Part shown: one piece after another, positions 8,796-16,970 of the stretch | How positions within the stretch are numbered: position 1 is the first letter of the stretch | How the letters are laid out: the number at the start of each line of letters is the position of its first letter | Assembly (NCBI RefSeq): GCF_003434055.1 | Contig: NZ_QVEX01000001.1 | Coordinates: 559,824 to 623,823, forward strand | Direction: 5' to 3' | Length of the DNA stretch: 64,000 bases | Origin: Enterocloster aldenensis | Lineage (GTDB): Bacteria > Bacillota > Clostridia > Lachnospirales > Lachnospiraceae | Made by a program: the position numbers and the translations under genes | Notes under the pieces: generated by a model | Database searches by the model: none | What the model was told of the DNA's origin: nothing | Seen by the model: only the letters and a program-made list of their open reading frames with translations

Positions 8796-8831
8796 CTTAC
8801 ATTTTAATATGGAAGCTTACATTTTTGTAAG
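8796..8831. promoter_or_regulatory. Two BceR-type operator boxes
   Basis: CTTACATTTTTGTAAG at 8816-8831 is a perfect inverted repeat TTACA-N4-TGTAA, the arrangement known for BceR-like regulators (TNACA-N4-TGTAA). A second, decayed box CTTACATTTTAATATG lies at 8796-8811. The centres are 20 bp apart, two helical turns, so two dimers would bind on one face next to RNA polymerase. Confidence 0.65.
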
Positions 8832-8848
8832 GAGGCGAAACACAGGCA

Positions 8849-9964
8849 TCACTCGACCTCCAGCCGCTCTTTTGCAAACCAGATCCTCATTATGGTCCCC
8901 TTCCCGGGTTCGGATTCCACTGTAATCTCATGGGACAGACGGTTCAGTATGCGTCTGCACAGATAGAGGCCGATTCCCGTGGACCGCTTATCCGCATGCC
9001 CATTGTATCCTGTAAACCCTTTCTCAAAAATACGCGGCTGGTCCTCCAGGGCAATCCCGGTTCCTGTATCCCTTATGGCAAGTACCGTATCTGGGCCTGG
9101 TTCCAAATAGATGGAAATACCGCCCTGCCCCGTATATTTCACTGCATTGGAAAGAATCTGTTCCACCGCGAACACCAGCCACTTCTCATCCGTCAATACC
9201 TTACGGTTTAAAGGTTCATAGGACAGGGACAGCTTTTTCCGTATAAACATACCTGCGTATCTGTGCACTGCCTGCCGTACCATCAGATCCAGGTCATTCC
9301 ACTGCACAACCAGATCATTATCCCCGTCCACCCTCAGGTACTGAAGCACCATATTCACATACTCCTCAATGCGGAAAAGCTGTTCCGACAGCTCAGGGTC
9401 CTGCTCCTGGCCAGGCTTTTGCAGCAGCAGCCTCATGGCTGCGATGGGTGTCTTAATCTGATGGACCCACATGGTATAGTATTCCGTCATCTCTTCCCTG
9501 GCAGTCTCGGACAGGCCGCGTATACGCTCCCTGTCCCGTCCAAGGAGCATGAGGAAATGCTGGTATTCCTTTTCTAACAGTGACCCGGATTCAGGAAAAT
9601 GCTCCAGGTAATATTGGTCCGGATTGCCAAGCAACGCATCCTGCATCCGGAACAGGATACGCATCCTTTTCCTGAATCTCCTGTAATTTAAGACCAGCAC
9701 CGGGACCGCCAGGCAGAAGCACAAAACCATGCCATAAAAGACCGCCTCTGCCGGAAGACGGTACCCATATAACACGGCTCCGAACACGGCCCCCAAAAGC
9801 AAAAAGAGGACCAGCCGTCCCCTGTATTCCATCAGATACTCCATGAAGCCGGGAAGCCGGCGCCCCTTGTCCGTTTCCCGTGCCTTATAAGCCTCCTGCT
9901 CCCTATGCATTTCCCGCGCCTTATGAGCTTCCTGCTCCCTATGCATTTCCTGCCCCATCACCAT
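8849..9964 (-). CDS. BceS-type intramembrane-sensing histidine kinase
   Basis: This 371-residue kinase has two transmembrane helices (about residues 51-70 and 75-95) with almost no extracellular loop, the hallmark of intramembrane-sensing kinases that take their signal from a BceAB transporter. The phosphorylated histidine is His168 in WVHQIKTPIAAM; the ATPase part has an N box (EQILSNAVKYT), DTGTGIALEDQ and GIGLYLCRRIL. It lies 12 bases from the response regulator gene. The N-terminus is extended by a hydrophilic stretch containing an exact-length 12-residue tandem repeat (residues 7-30), which is odd for the family. Confidence 0.92.
   Translation of the reverse strand: MVMGQEMHREQEAHKAREMHREQEAYKARETDKGRRLPGFMEYLMEYRGRLVLFLLLGAVFGAVLYGYRLPAEAVFYGMVLCFCLAVPVLVLNYRRFRKRMRILFRMQDALLGNPDQYYLEHFPESGSLLEKEYQHFLMLLGRDRERIRGLSETAREEMTEYYTMWVHQIKTPIAAMRLLLQKPGQEQDPELSEQLFRIEEYVNMVLQYLRVDGDNDLVVQWNDLDLMVRQAVHRYAGMFIRKKLSLSYEPLNRKVLTDEKWLVFAVEQILSNAVKYTGQGGISIYLEPGPDTVLAIRDTGTGIALEDQPRIFEKGFTGYNGHADKRSTGIGLYLCRRILNRLSHEITVESEPGKGTIMRIWFAKERLEVE
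9875..9946 (-). repeat. 36-bp in-frame tandem repeat at the kinase N-terminus
   Basis: Residues 7-18 (MHREQEAHKARE) and 19-30 (MHREQEAYKARE) of the histidine kinase differ at one position, from two 36-bp units. The repeat is charged and probably helical and lies on the cytoplasmic side before the first membrane helix. A change in copy number would keep the frame. Confidence 0.85.
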
Positions 9965-9976
9965 TTTCCTCCTAAA

Positions 9977-10651
9977 TCAGTCAGCAATCAGATAACCGCT
10001 GCCTTTTTTGGTCGTTATAAAATCCGTGAGCCCGTTCTCTTCCAGTTTTTTTCTAAGGCGGGTCATATTCACGGTCAGCGTGTTGTCATCCACATAGCTG
10101 TCCGATTCCCACAGGCGCAGCATCAGCGTGTCGCGGCTTACTATCCTGCCCTTATTCTCCAGCAGCACCTGAAGGATCCGGTGCTCATTCCGTGTCAGGT
10201 CAATCCTGCCATTGCCCGCATTCAGGGTTCCGTCATCCACGTTCAGAACAGCTCCCCTGTGCTCCAGCAGGCGGCTCTGTCCTGCAAAATCATAGGTACG
10301 CCTTAGCATGGCCTGTATCTTGGCGGTCAGCACATCCAGGTCAAATGGCTTGGCGATAAAGTCATCCCCGCCCATGTTCACGGCCATTACAATATTCAGG
10401 TTATCTGCGGCTGAAGATATGAATATGACCGGGACCCTGGAAACCTGGCGTATCTGGCCGCACCAGTGATAGCCGTTATAGCTGGGCAGGGAAATGTCCA
10501 TCAGGACCAGCTGGGGGTCAAAGGCAGCAAACTCAGCCAGTATATTCCCAAAGTCACCCGCGCACCGCGCATCCCAGCCCCATGACCGCAGATGCCCTTC
10601 CACTGCAGATGCAATCACAGCGTCATCCTCCACAATAAAAATCCTGTACAT
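9977..10651 (-). CDS. BceR-type response regulator (OmpR family)
   Basis: This 224-residue regulator has a receiver domain (acidic EDD at 8-10, phosphoacceptor Asp52 in LVLMDISLP, conserved Lys in IAKPFDLD) and a C-terminal winged helix (ENKGRIVSRDTLMLRLW, then VDDNTLTVNMTRLRKKL). The ATG at 10649-10651 is preceded by GGGAGGAG, so the six-residue longer frame is rejected. It is the first gene of the regulator-kinase pair and probably binds the TTACA-N4-TGTAA boxes at 8796-8831 to induce the transporter. Confidence 0.93.
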   Translation of the reverse strand: MYRIFIVEDDAVIASAVEGHLRSWGWDARCAGDFGNILAEFAAFDPQLVLMDISLPSYNGYHWCGQIRQVSRVPVIFISSAADNLNIVMAVNMGGDDFIAKPFDLDVLTAKIQAMLRRTYDFAGQSRLLEHRGAVLNVDDGTLNAGNGRIDLTRNEHRILQVLLENKGRIVSRDTLMLRLWESDSYVDDNTLTVNMTRLRKKLEENGLTDFITTKKGSGYLIAD

Positions 10652-10689
10652 AAGCACGGCTCCTCCCATTTGCTAAAATATGGCCGAAG

Positions 10690-10721
10690 AAAAACCGGCG
10701 GCCTGTTTCGGACCACCGGTT
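10690..10721 (-). terminator. Intrinsic terminator after the CBS-domain gene
   Basis: On the minus strand AACCGGTGG and CCGCCGGTT pair with one mismatch around an 11-base loop, followed by a T run. It lies 44 bases beyond the stop of the CBS gene and separates it from the regulator-kinase operon. Confidence 0.6.
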
Positions 10722-10764
10722 CTGCTTCCCTTCTATGTATGATCATTGTACCCATGCACAATCA

Positions 10765-11274
10765 TCATACCAAAGCCCTTTCCTGACTGCGAAGCTTTAC
10801 CACCTCGGACAGGTCTGTCTTTTTATGTTCCTTTTCCCCCTTATCCAGGCAGCTCTTTGCCTGTTCCTTTACCGTCTCACACTTCTGATAAAAATATTTG
10901 ATAATATCTTTCCTGGTAATGATTCCTATAAAGCACTTCTGATCATCCAGAACCGGTACAAAGTTCTGGTTCAGGGCCTTGCCGATCAAATCCTCCATAT
11001 CCGCGTCTGCCTTCACCGGACGGTTATCACACCGGCGGCGGATAGCGGTCACAGGTATCCGCTCTGCCCCTTTCAAATCCAGATTGAACTGGTTCTTAAT
11101 CCCCCATAACAGGTCCCCCTCTGTCAGTGTGCCCACATACCGGCCTGTCCTGCTGACAATTGGTACGGCGGAATACTTATGGTGTTCCATCTTCTCCAAA
11201 GCCTGTCTTAACGTATCATCTTCACTTATATACGCCACGTCACTTTTAGGAGTCAGGAAAAATAATATATTCAT
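10765..11274 (-). CDS. CBS-domain pair protein
   Basis: This 169-residue protein consists of two CBS motifs (about residues 10-60, with AVPIVSRTGRYVGTLTEGDLL, and 75-130, with FVPVLDDQKCFIGIITRKDII) and a charged C-terminal tail. Such Bateman modules bind adenosine nucleotides and regulate or sense energy state; no catalytic domain is present. The ATG at 11272-11274 has GGAG 7 bases upstream, so a 60-residue longer frame is rejected. It stands alone between two terminators. The specific partner is unknown. Confidence 0.85.
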   Translation of the reverse strand: MNILFFLTPKSDVAYISEDDTLRQALEKMEHHKYSAVPIVSRTGRYVGTLTEGDLLWGIKNQFNLDLKGAERIPVTAIRRRCDNRPVKADADMEDLIGKALNQNFVPVLDDQKCFIGIITRKDIIKYFYQKCETVKEQAKSCLDKGEKEHKKTDLSEVVKLRSQERALV

Positions 11275-11412
11275 ATTTTCACTCCTTCTTCCTGTATTCT
11301 CTTTCCAGTATAATGGGTGCCTCTGAACCGAATATGAACAAATTATTATAAAACTCTGAAATTTCTTAAGAAGCGTCAAATAACCGCTCCCATCAACGGA
11401 CGTGGAACGGAA

Positions 11413-11441
11413 TAAAAACCGGCTGGTTTCCCTGCCGGTTT
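11413..11441 (-). terminator. Intrinsic terminator after the spoIIQ-like gene
   Basis: On the minus strand AAACCGGC and GCCGGTTT form an 8-bp stem with a 10-base loop, followed by TTATT. It lies 21 bases beyond the stop codon of the spoIIQ-like gene. Confidence 0.7.
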
Positions 11442-11462
11442 CCTGCACACACATTGTCCGCT

Positions 11463-12218
11463 TTACTGCATGTAATCCAGTGGATCCACTGTCTTATCCT
11501 GATGCTTCATCTCAAAGAATACATTGACGCCCTCCACGGAATAATACTTGGTAGGTTCTGACACATAACCAAGGGTCTGTCCCTCTTTCAGGTACTCACC
11601 CTGGGCCACGCATACTTCCTTCAGCTGTCCGCAGGTAGCAGTGTATTCATTGCCCAGGTCCATGACAACATAGTTGCCGATTTCCTCATTGCTTCCCACT
11701 TCCAGAATCCTTGCATTGGCTGGTGCCGCCACCGGCGTGCTTACATCAGACTGGATGACAATTCCAGGGTTGCATTTGTACTGGTCAAGGGTGGGGAAAT
11801 AAATGGTCTGGTCCATGCTGTAATCCAGAAGCACATTGCCCCTTACCGGCCACTGCATCTTGCTGGCGTCTGAAAAGTTAAGCACCAGCGCATCTGCCGC
11901 ATCTTTGCCGGCGCCTGCTTCTGCTGCCAGGTCATTGCCCTGGTTCTCGTTCTTTGCCACAGCTGCCTGGGTGGGAGCCGGGGTAACCTTCTGTGAATCC
12001 TTGACTGCATCGGATGCGCCTGCCACCTGAGCGGTTTCCGGCGTGGTCTCCTGGGCAATCATTTCTGGCTGGGGCATTTCAAGGTATGGATTTGTCTCAG
12101 TACCTTTTCCTCTTTGTACGGTAATGACACCTGCTGCGGCTACAATAGTCAGCAGGCCTAACACTAGCATGACAAGAAATAACTTATCCTTGAGCATCTG
12201 GTTTACTTTCTCTTTCAC
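11463..12218 (-). CDS. SpoIIQ-like M23-fold sporulation protein
   Basis: This 251-residue protein has one N-terminal transmembrane helix (about residues 12-32), a Thr/Pro/Ala/Gln-rich linker, and a C-terminal LytM (M23) domain. In SpoIIQ this domain faces the space between mother cell and forespore and docks with SpoIIIAH. Both zinc-binding motifs are altered: NPGIVIQ replaces HxGxD, and NVFFE replaces HxHxE, so it is probably not a peptidase. It lies 40 bases downstream of spoIID, a common clostridial order. The GTG at 12216-12218 is taken as start because GAGG lies 8 bases upstream; another GTG at 12227 is possible. Confidence 0.85.
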   Translation of the reverse strand: MKEKVNQMLKDKLFLVMLVLGLLTIVAAAGVITVQRGKGTETNPYLEMPQPEMIAQETTPETAQVAGASDAVKDSQKVTPAPTQAAVAKNENQGNDLAAEAGAGKDAADALVLNFSDASKMQWPVRGNVLLDYSMDQTIYFPTLDQYKCNPGIVIQSDVSTPVAAPANARILEVGSNEEIGNYVVMDLGNEYTATCGQLKEVCVAQGEYLKEGQTLGYVSEPTKYYSVEGVNVFFEMKHQDKTVDPLDYMQ

Positions 12219-12258
12219 GTTTATCACCTCGGTACTATTCTTACCAAACCAGGGCGAC

Positions 12259-13212
12259 TTATTCAGAAATGTAAGTAATATTTTTATAAAAATAACTCAG
12301 GATATCTTCTGCCTTCCAGCCTGCCTCTGCCTTCTCGTTGGCGGACTCCTGGCTCATGCCGTAGCCGTGTCCGATTCCCTTTGACACTGCCCGGATCTGG
12401 TCCTCATAGCTTTCCATTGTAAAACAGGCGGACTGGAGTCCCAGGGCATACTGCACCTCCTCGCCGGAAAAGCCGGCATTTCCAATCTGTATCTGGTCCA
12501 CATAACCCGCCGTGTCCCTGGACACAATCTGTATGGTATCCGGTATCTGTGACACGTCCACTGTGCGGGCCCCTGTTTCACCTTCCGGGATCCCATTGAT
12601 ACGGGACACAAAGTCATCCTTGGAAAATGTGGCAATCTGCATATATCCTTCGGCTTCCACATCTCCCGGACAATCCACGTTTTCCAGATAAGGATGGGTA
12701 AAGTCACCCTTCCTTGTCATGCCGGCCGTGGCCCGGCAGAACATGGGGTCAATGCACCGGTTCTCATAGGTCATCACAATGCCGGAAGTGGCCTTTACCG
12801 CGTCCTCCAGCTTCCTGTAATACTCAGGAAAACGGCTGGAGCCCCACAGGCTTTTTAACTGGTCCGCCTCCACATAGTCCATGTCCAGGGCTGACTCCGC
12901 TATCTCATCCCCTTCCCCGGACGCCTCCATCTGACGGCAGATATAGGTGCGCGCAATGATTGCCTGGGCCTTTAATGCCTCCGGCTCATAGTCAACCGGC
13001 ATCTGCCTGGCAATGACCCCCGGAAGATACTCCTCTATATCCATATAATAAGAACCGCTGCTCCGGTCCAGCAGGATCCTGCGTCTGCCGGATACTTCCT
13101 TTTGCTGTTCATAGTGCAGTTCCTCCCCCCGTATGGTGCCTGTCCATGCAAGGGTGCCCACATAGGGCACCATAAGCCCGGTCAGGGCTGCCCATAGGAT
13201 GCGTTTATTCAT
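12259..13212 (-). CDS. spoIID: Stage II sporulation protein D
   Basis: SpoIID is the lytic transglycosylase of the DMP machine that degrades septal peptidoglycan during engulfment. The 317-residue protein has an N-terminal membrane anchor (about residues 5-25), the SpoIID domain with PGVIARQMP and ALKAQAIIARTYI, and the C-terminal motif GIGHGYGMSQESAN followed by ILSYFY. GAGGGAG precedes the ATG. It is the first gene of a two-gene unit with the spoIIQ-like gene, and both would be expressed in the mother cell or forespore during engulfment in known spore-formers. Confidence 0.94.
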   Translation of the reverse strand: MNKRILWAALTGLMVPYVGTLAWTGTIRGEELHYEQQKEVSGRRRILLDRSSGSYYMDIEEYLPGVIARQMPVDYEPEALKAQAIIARTYICRQMEASGEGDEIAESALDMDYVEADQLKSLWGSSRFPEYYRKLEDAVKATSGIVMTYENRCIDPMFCRATAGMTRKGDFTHPYLENVDCPGDVEAEGYMQIATFSKDDFVSRINGIPEGETGARTVDVSQIPDTIQIVSRDTAGYVDQIQIGNAGFSGEEVQYALGLQSACFTMESYEDQIRAVSKGIGHGYGMSQESANEKAEAGWKAEDILSYFYKNITYISE

Positions 13213-13286
13213 GCCTTATCTCCCTCCTCTCCCTATGCGTGTACTTTCGTATCCCCGGCACCCATCTTAGCGGCTGGTTGTCCGCC

Positions 13287-13328
13287 AGGGTGTGTTTGAA
13301 ACTTGCTTTCCGTCAGCCGTGCGTCCGG
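13287..13328. repeat. Dispersed intergenic repeat, second copy
   Basis: The sequence from AGGGTGTGTTTGAAA onward aligns over about 40 bases with 266-306 (shared pattern AGGGYGTGTYTGAAA, then TTYCCGYCA and CGYCC). It lies in the 260-base gap between spoIID and the carboxypeptidase gene, which holds no gene. Confidence 0.4.
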
Positions 13329-13391
13329 AAAATCCCTCTGTCATCAATATATGTCCGGGCCGGACGCCCTATGTGCCGCCTTTTGGCGCAC

Positions 13392-13434
13392 AAAAAAATA
13401 TCGCCGCACCGGGCCGGGCCCATGGGCGATATTT
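13392..13434 (-). terminator. Intrinsic terminator after the M32 carboxypeptidase gene
   Basis: AAATATCGCC (13396-13405) and GGCGATATTT (13425-13434) form a perfect 10-bp stem. On the minus strand it is followed by a T run. It lies about 40 bases beyond the stop of the carboxypeptidase gene. Confidence 0.8.
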
Positions 13435-13472
13435 AGGGTATTATATGGTTTCCTGCGCATTGCGCAGCCAGG

Positions 13473-14969
13473 TCACTTTAAACCGTAAATCCTGGTATAT
13501 TTTTCCTTCAGATACCGCACATAATATTCCGGGTTAAAGTCCTCCCCGGTCACATCCTTTAATATCTGGCGGCTGGTCTTTAATTTTCCATACTGGTGGA
13601 TGTTTTCCTTCAGGTACTCACGGATGGCGTCAATGCCGCCGTCGGCCAGAAGTCCCTCGAAGTCCATGGTCTTCTTCATATGATAATACAGCTGTGCCCC
13701 GAAGGCGCTGCCCAGGGCATAGGACGGGAAATACCCAAAGGACCCCTGGGACCAGTGGATGTCCTGGAGCACGCCCTCTGCCGGGTTCTCAGGGCGTATG
13801 CCCAGATATTCCTCATATTTATCCGCCCATATATCGGGCAGCTTCTTCACATCCAGGTCCTCTTCAATGAGCATTTTCTCAATCTCATAACGGATCAGCA
13901 CGTGAAGGCTGTAGCTCAGTTCATCTGCCTCGGTGCGGATCAGGCCCGGGGTTACTTTGTTGATGGCCTCCACGAACCGGTCCAGGTCCACCTGCCCCAG
14001 CTGCCCGGGGAACATCTCCTGCACCTTTTTATAGATGGGCACCCAGAACGCACGGTTGCGGCCAATGATGTTCTCAAAGAACCGGGACTGTGACTCATGC
14101 ATTCCCATGCTGGCCCCCTGTCCGGCCGGGGTAAGGGTCAGGTCATCCCGGATTCCCAACTCGTAGATGCCGTGTCCGGCTTCATGGATGACGGAAAACA
14201 GGGAACTGTCCACGCTGTCCGTGTAGTGTGTGGTGATGCGCACATCCTTATTGTGCAGGTTGGTGGTAAAAGGATGGGCGCTGACAGCCATGACACCGCA
14301 GTCAAAATCAAAGCCCACATACCCTGCCAGGAAACGGGCCAGCTCCTCCTGCTTTTCCTCCGGGTAATCCCCTTTCAGGAAACCATCCTCAATCTTCTTT
14401 CCTTCCTCCATTACCTTTTTGAGGAACGGAACCAGTTCCTTTTTCAGGAGTCCGAAGAATTCATCCAGGTTCTCCATGGAGAAGCCCTTCTCATAATCAT
14501 CCAGCATGATGTCGTAGGTCTTTTTCCCGTCCTTTGCCCGGTAGCCTGCAAACTTTTTCTGGAACCCGATTACCTTTTCAAGGGTTGGGGCAAATGCCTC
14601 AAAGTCCTGGTCTTTCTTGGCCCTGGCCCACACGCTGGTGGCCCTGGCCGTCAGACGGGCAAATTCCTGGTACTCCTCCTGGGGGATGCAGATGGTCTGC
14701 TCCAGTTCCTCTGACAGCTCCCGCACGTTGGCGGCCTCTGCCTCTGTCAGACCGCCCTGCTCCCGGCATTCCTTTAAAAGCTTCTTCATGCCATCGCAGG
14801 TCACTGCCTCAAAATACTCCCCTGACAATACGCCGATGACCTGGCTTGTCAGTTCCCCTGCCTCCTTTGGTGCAAGTGTCTCATTGTCCCACTCAAATAA
14901 GGTCATGGCTGTCTTGATGGCCATGGCTTTGTCCATGTATGTTTTTAATTCTTGGTATGGCTTTGACAT
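13473..14969 (-). CDS. M32 metallocarboxypeptidase (carboxypeptidase Taq type)
   Basis: M32 enzymes remove C-terminal residues from peptides in the cytoplasm using a metal ion. The 498-residue length is standard. The family motifs are present: HPF at 232-234, DVRITTHY at 242-249, HEAGH zinc site at 262-266, HESQSRFFEN further on, and the C-terminal GSFGYFPSYALG. The ATG at 14967-14969 has AGGAG upstream; a longer frame to 15047 is rejected. It is monocistronic, ends in a strong terminator and is divergent from the peptide-utilisation operon that starts at 15226. Confidence 0.95.
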   Translation of the reverse strand: MSKPYQELKTYMDKAMAIKTAMTLFEWDNETLAPKEAGELTSQVIGVLSGEYFEAVTCDGMKKLLKECREQGGLTEAEAANVRELSEELEQTICIPQEEYQEFARLTARATSVWARAKKDQDFEAFAPTLEKVIGFQKKFAGYRAKDGKKTYDIMLDDYEKGFSMENLDEFFGLLKKELVPFLKKVMEEGKKIEDGFLKGDYPEEKQEELARFLAGYVGFDFDCGVMAVSAHPFTTNLHNKDVRITTHYTDSVDSSLFSVIHEAGHGIYELGIRDDLTLTPAGQGASMGMHESQSRFFENIIGRNRAFWVPIYKKVQEMFPGQLGQVDLDRFVEAINKVTPGLIRTEADELSYSLHVLIRYEIEKMLIEEDLDVKKLPDIWADKYEEYLGIRPENPAEGVLQDIHWSQGSFGYFPSYALGSAFGAQLYYHMKKTMDFEGLLADGGIDAIREYLKENIHQYGKLKTSRQILKDVTGEDFNPEYYVRYLKEKYTRIYGLK

Positions 14970-15158
14970 CTTCTCTCCTTCCTGTCCGACTGTCCATGAT
15001 ACCGGAACAGTGATGGGACTGGAAACGTGGCTGAAACGCGCTCCCATAAATATGATACCCTGTGATTATACATCAATATACATGGGTTCCGCAAATTTAA
15101 TCTGTAAAAAAATGCCTTCACGTTTTTTACTTTTTTTCGTATCAACGCATTAAAGTGC

Positions 15159-15187
15159 TTGCACCATTGCCTTTCATATAGTACTAT
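15159..15187 (+). promoter_or_regulatory. Promoter of the GntR gene
   Basis: TTGCAC (15159-15164) and TACTAT (15182-15187) are separated by 17 bases. The predicted start falls inside the palindrome at 15187-15204, so the regulator should repress its own gene. Confidence 0.55.
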
Positions 15188-15204
15188 ATATTCTATAGAA
15201 TATA
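15187..15204. promoter_or_regulatory. GntR operator 1
   Basis: TATATTCTATAGAATATA is a perfect 18-bp palindrome 22 bases upstream of the GntR start codon. Its 16-bp core ATATTCTATAGAATAT recurs exactly at 15895-15910, in front of the next gene, so both are likely sites of the same regulator. Confidence 0.8.
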
Positions 15205-15225
15205 AAATAAACCGGAGACCCATCC

Positions 15226-15873
15226 ATGATAGAAGATTTAAAAGCAATCGGCAAGACCCCGCTCAGTGAAAAAGTATACAGCACCCTGGTGGAATCCATT
15301 GTTAAAGGCACCCTTCCCCCCGGGACCAAACTCCAGGAACAGCACGTGGCCAAACAGCTGGCTGTCAGCGCCACACCGGTGCGGGAAGCATTCCGGCGCA
15401 TGGAACGGGACGGTTTCATTGAAAGCGTTCCTTACTGCGGCGTTGTGGTAAAGGAACTGGATTATGAGGAAATCATGGACGCCTATGCATGCCGGGCCAA
15501 CCTGGAGCTGATGGCTGTCCGGGAAGCCATACATAAAATCACGGACCAGCAGCTGGATCTTCTGGTCCATCTTTCCCACAGCGCTGCCAGCGAAGATGAC
15601 TTTATGAAGACTTCGGAAAACAGCAGCCGTTTCCACCAGACCATCTACCAGGCAGCGGACAATAAGGTCCTGATCCGCCTGATGGATTCCCTCAGCACCG
15701 TCATCCTCCGGGACATGAAGTACTCGGCCATGGACCCCAAACGCGAGCAGGAGATACTATCCGAACACCAGCGCATTGTCCAGGCCTTCCTGGACTGTGA
15801 TGAGGATAAGGCGGTCAGGGCCATGTCCGTCCATCTGGACAACGGGCTTGCCTATATGAAAAAGAGAAGGTAA
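15226..15873 (+). CDS. GntR-family regulator, FadR subfamily
   Basis: This 215-residue regulator has an N-terminal winged helix (residues about 8-75: LSEKVYSTLVESI, then AVSATPVREAFRRMERDGFI) and a helical FCD effector domain with histidines in its C-terminal half that usually hold a metal and a carboxylate ligand. GGAG lies 8 bases before the ATG. It heads a plus-strand cluster encoding an M29-like protein, an AbgT transporter and an M20 peptidase. Matching palindromes in front of it and in front of the next gene indicate it controls both itself and the operon. Confidence 0.92.
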   Translation: MIEDLKAIGKTPLSEKVYSTLVESIVKGTLPPGTKLQEQHVAKQLAVSATPVREAFRRMERDGFIESVPYCGVVVKELDYEEIMDAYACRANLELMAVREAIHKITDQQLDLLVHLSHSAASEDDFMKTSENSSRFHQTIYQAADNKVLIRLMDSLSTVILRDMKYSAMDPKREQEILSEHQRIVQAFLDCDEDKAVRAMSVHLDNGLAYMKKRR

Positions 15874-15886
15874 TCCTTCTTTTTTT
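15861..15886 (+). terminator. Weak terminator overlapping the GntR stop codon
   Basis: AGAAGG (15865-15870) and CCTTCT (15875-15880) pair around TAAT, which contains the stop codon, followed by six more T. The stem can be extended by A-T pairs. It would uncouple the regulator from the operon that follows, which has its own operator. Confidence 0.5.
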
Positions 15887-15893
15887 ATCCTGT

Positions 15894-15911
15894 AATATTC
15901 TATAGAATATT
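15894..15911. promoter_or_regulatory. GntR operator 2
   Basis: AATATTCTATAGAATATT is a perfect 18-bp palindrome about 75 bases before the M29-like gene. It shares the 16-bp core of operator 1. Confidence 0.8.
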
Positions 15912-15985
15912 TAATATTGAATATCCATCCTGAAATCCATATCAGGAAGGCACATATATAATATCATTGGAATGGAGGTAACAGA

Positions 15986-16954
15986 ATGAAGAAAATACTG
16001 ATGGCCCGCGGGGCCGACAAGGTGGTATCCACCTGTGTCAAAGTAAAACCGGGCGAGAAGGTGCTGATCATCACGGAAGCATCCCGCCTGTCCATTGCAG
16101 AGGCCATTGCCGCAGCCGTATACCGGGTCCAGGCAGAGCCCATCCTGCAGGTCATGGTCCCCCGTGACACGGACGGCCAGGAGCCGCCGGCTCCGGTTGC
16201 AGCTGCCATGAAGGCCAGCGATGCGTTCATATCCGTGGTGGGCAGGTCCATCACCCACACCCACGCCGTTAAGGACGCCATTGCAGGCGGTTCCCGGGGC
16301 GTGGTGCTGACCCAGTTCACAGAGGACATGATGATACACGGCGGAATCGAGGCTGACTTCGAGGCAGCCAGGACAGAGTGCAAAGCCGTGGCAGCCGCAC
16401 TGGCCGGCTCGGAAAAGATCCATCTCACCACTGCCATGGGCACCGACCTGTACTACAGCGCGGCGGGCAGACGCGGCAACGCCCTTTACTGCATGGTGGA
16501 AAAAGGGGAATTCTCAACCATACCCACGGTAGAGGCCAATGTCTCGCCTCTGGAAGGCACTGCCAACGGGGTCATTGTGGCGGACGGCAGCATTCCTTAC
16601 ATAGGAATCGGCGTCCTGGACGAACCGGTGCGCTGTGTGGTTGAAAACGGAATGATCACCTCCATCGAAGGCGGCCGCCAGGCCAGGATGTTAAAGGAGG
16701 ACCTGGACAGCAAACAGGACCCCAATGTCTATAATGTGGCGGAGATGGGCCTTGGGTTGAATCCAAACTGCCGCTTCATGGGCTTCATGCTGGAAGATGA
16801 AGGTGTTTACGGCACTGCCCACATCGGCATCGGGACCAGCATCACCCTGGGCGGCACGGTCAAGGCAGCCTGCCACTATGACCTGATCATGAAGGATGCA
16901 ACCGTAACAGCTGACGGAAAAATGATTTTAAAAGACGGAAAAGTCGTACTGTAG
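15986..16954 (+). CDS. M29-like aminopeptidase-family protein
   Basis: This 322-residue protein resembles the leucyl aminopeptidase T / 2,5-dihydroxypyridine dioxygenase-like family: an N-terminal domain beginning VKVKPGEKVLIITE, a central VEANVSPLEGTANG stretch, and a C-terminal domain with the metal-site-like region GLNPNCRF and GTAHIGIGTS. Enzymes of this fold use metals to hydrolyse peptides or open aromatic rings, so the precise reaction is uncertain. GGAGG precedes the ATG. It is the first gene of the operon with the AbgT transporter and M20 peptidase, so a role in hydrolysing an imported aminoacyl or peptide compound is most likely. Confidence 0.75.
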   Translation: MKKILMARGADKVVSTCVKVKPGEKVLIITEASRLSIAEAIAAAVYRVQAEPILQVMVPRDTDGQEPPAPVAAAMKASDAFISVVGRSITHTHAVKDAIAGGSRGVVLTQFTEDMMIHGGIEADFEAARTECKAVAAALAGSEKIHLTTAMGTDLYYSAAGRRGNALYCMVEKGEFSTIPTVEANVSPLEGTANGVIVADGSIPYIGIGVLDEPVRCVVENGMITSIEGGRQARMLKEDLDSKQDPNVYNVAEMGLGLNPNCRFMGFMLEDEGVYGTAHIGIGTSITLGGTVKAACHYDLIMKDATVTADGKMILKDGKVVL

Positions 16955-16970
16955 GAGGAGGATGTGGAAT

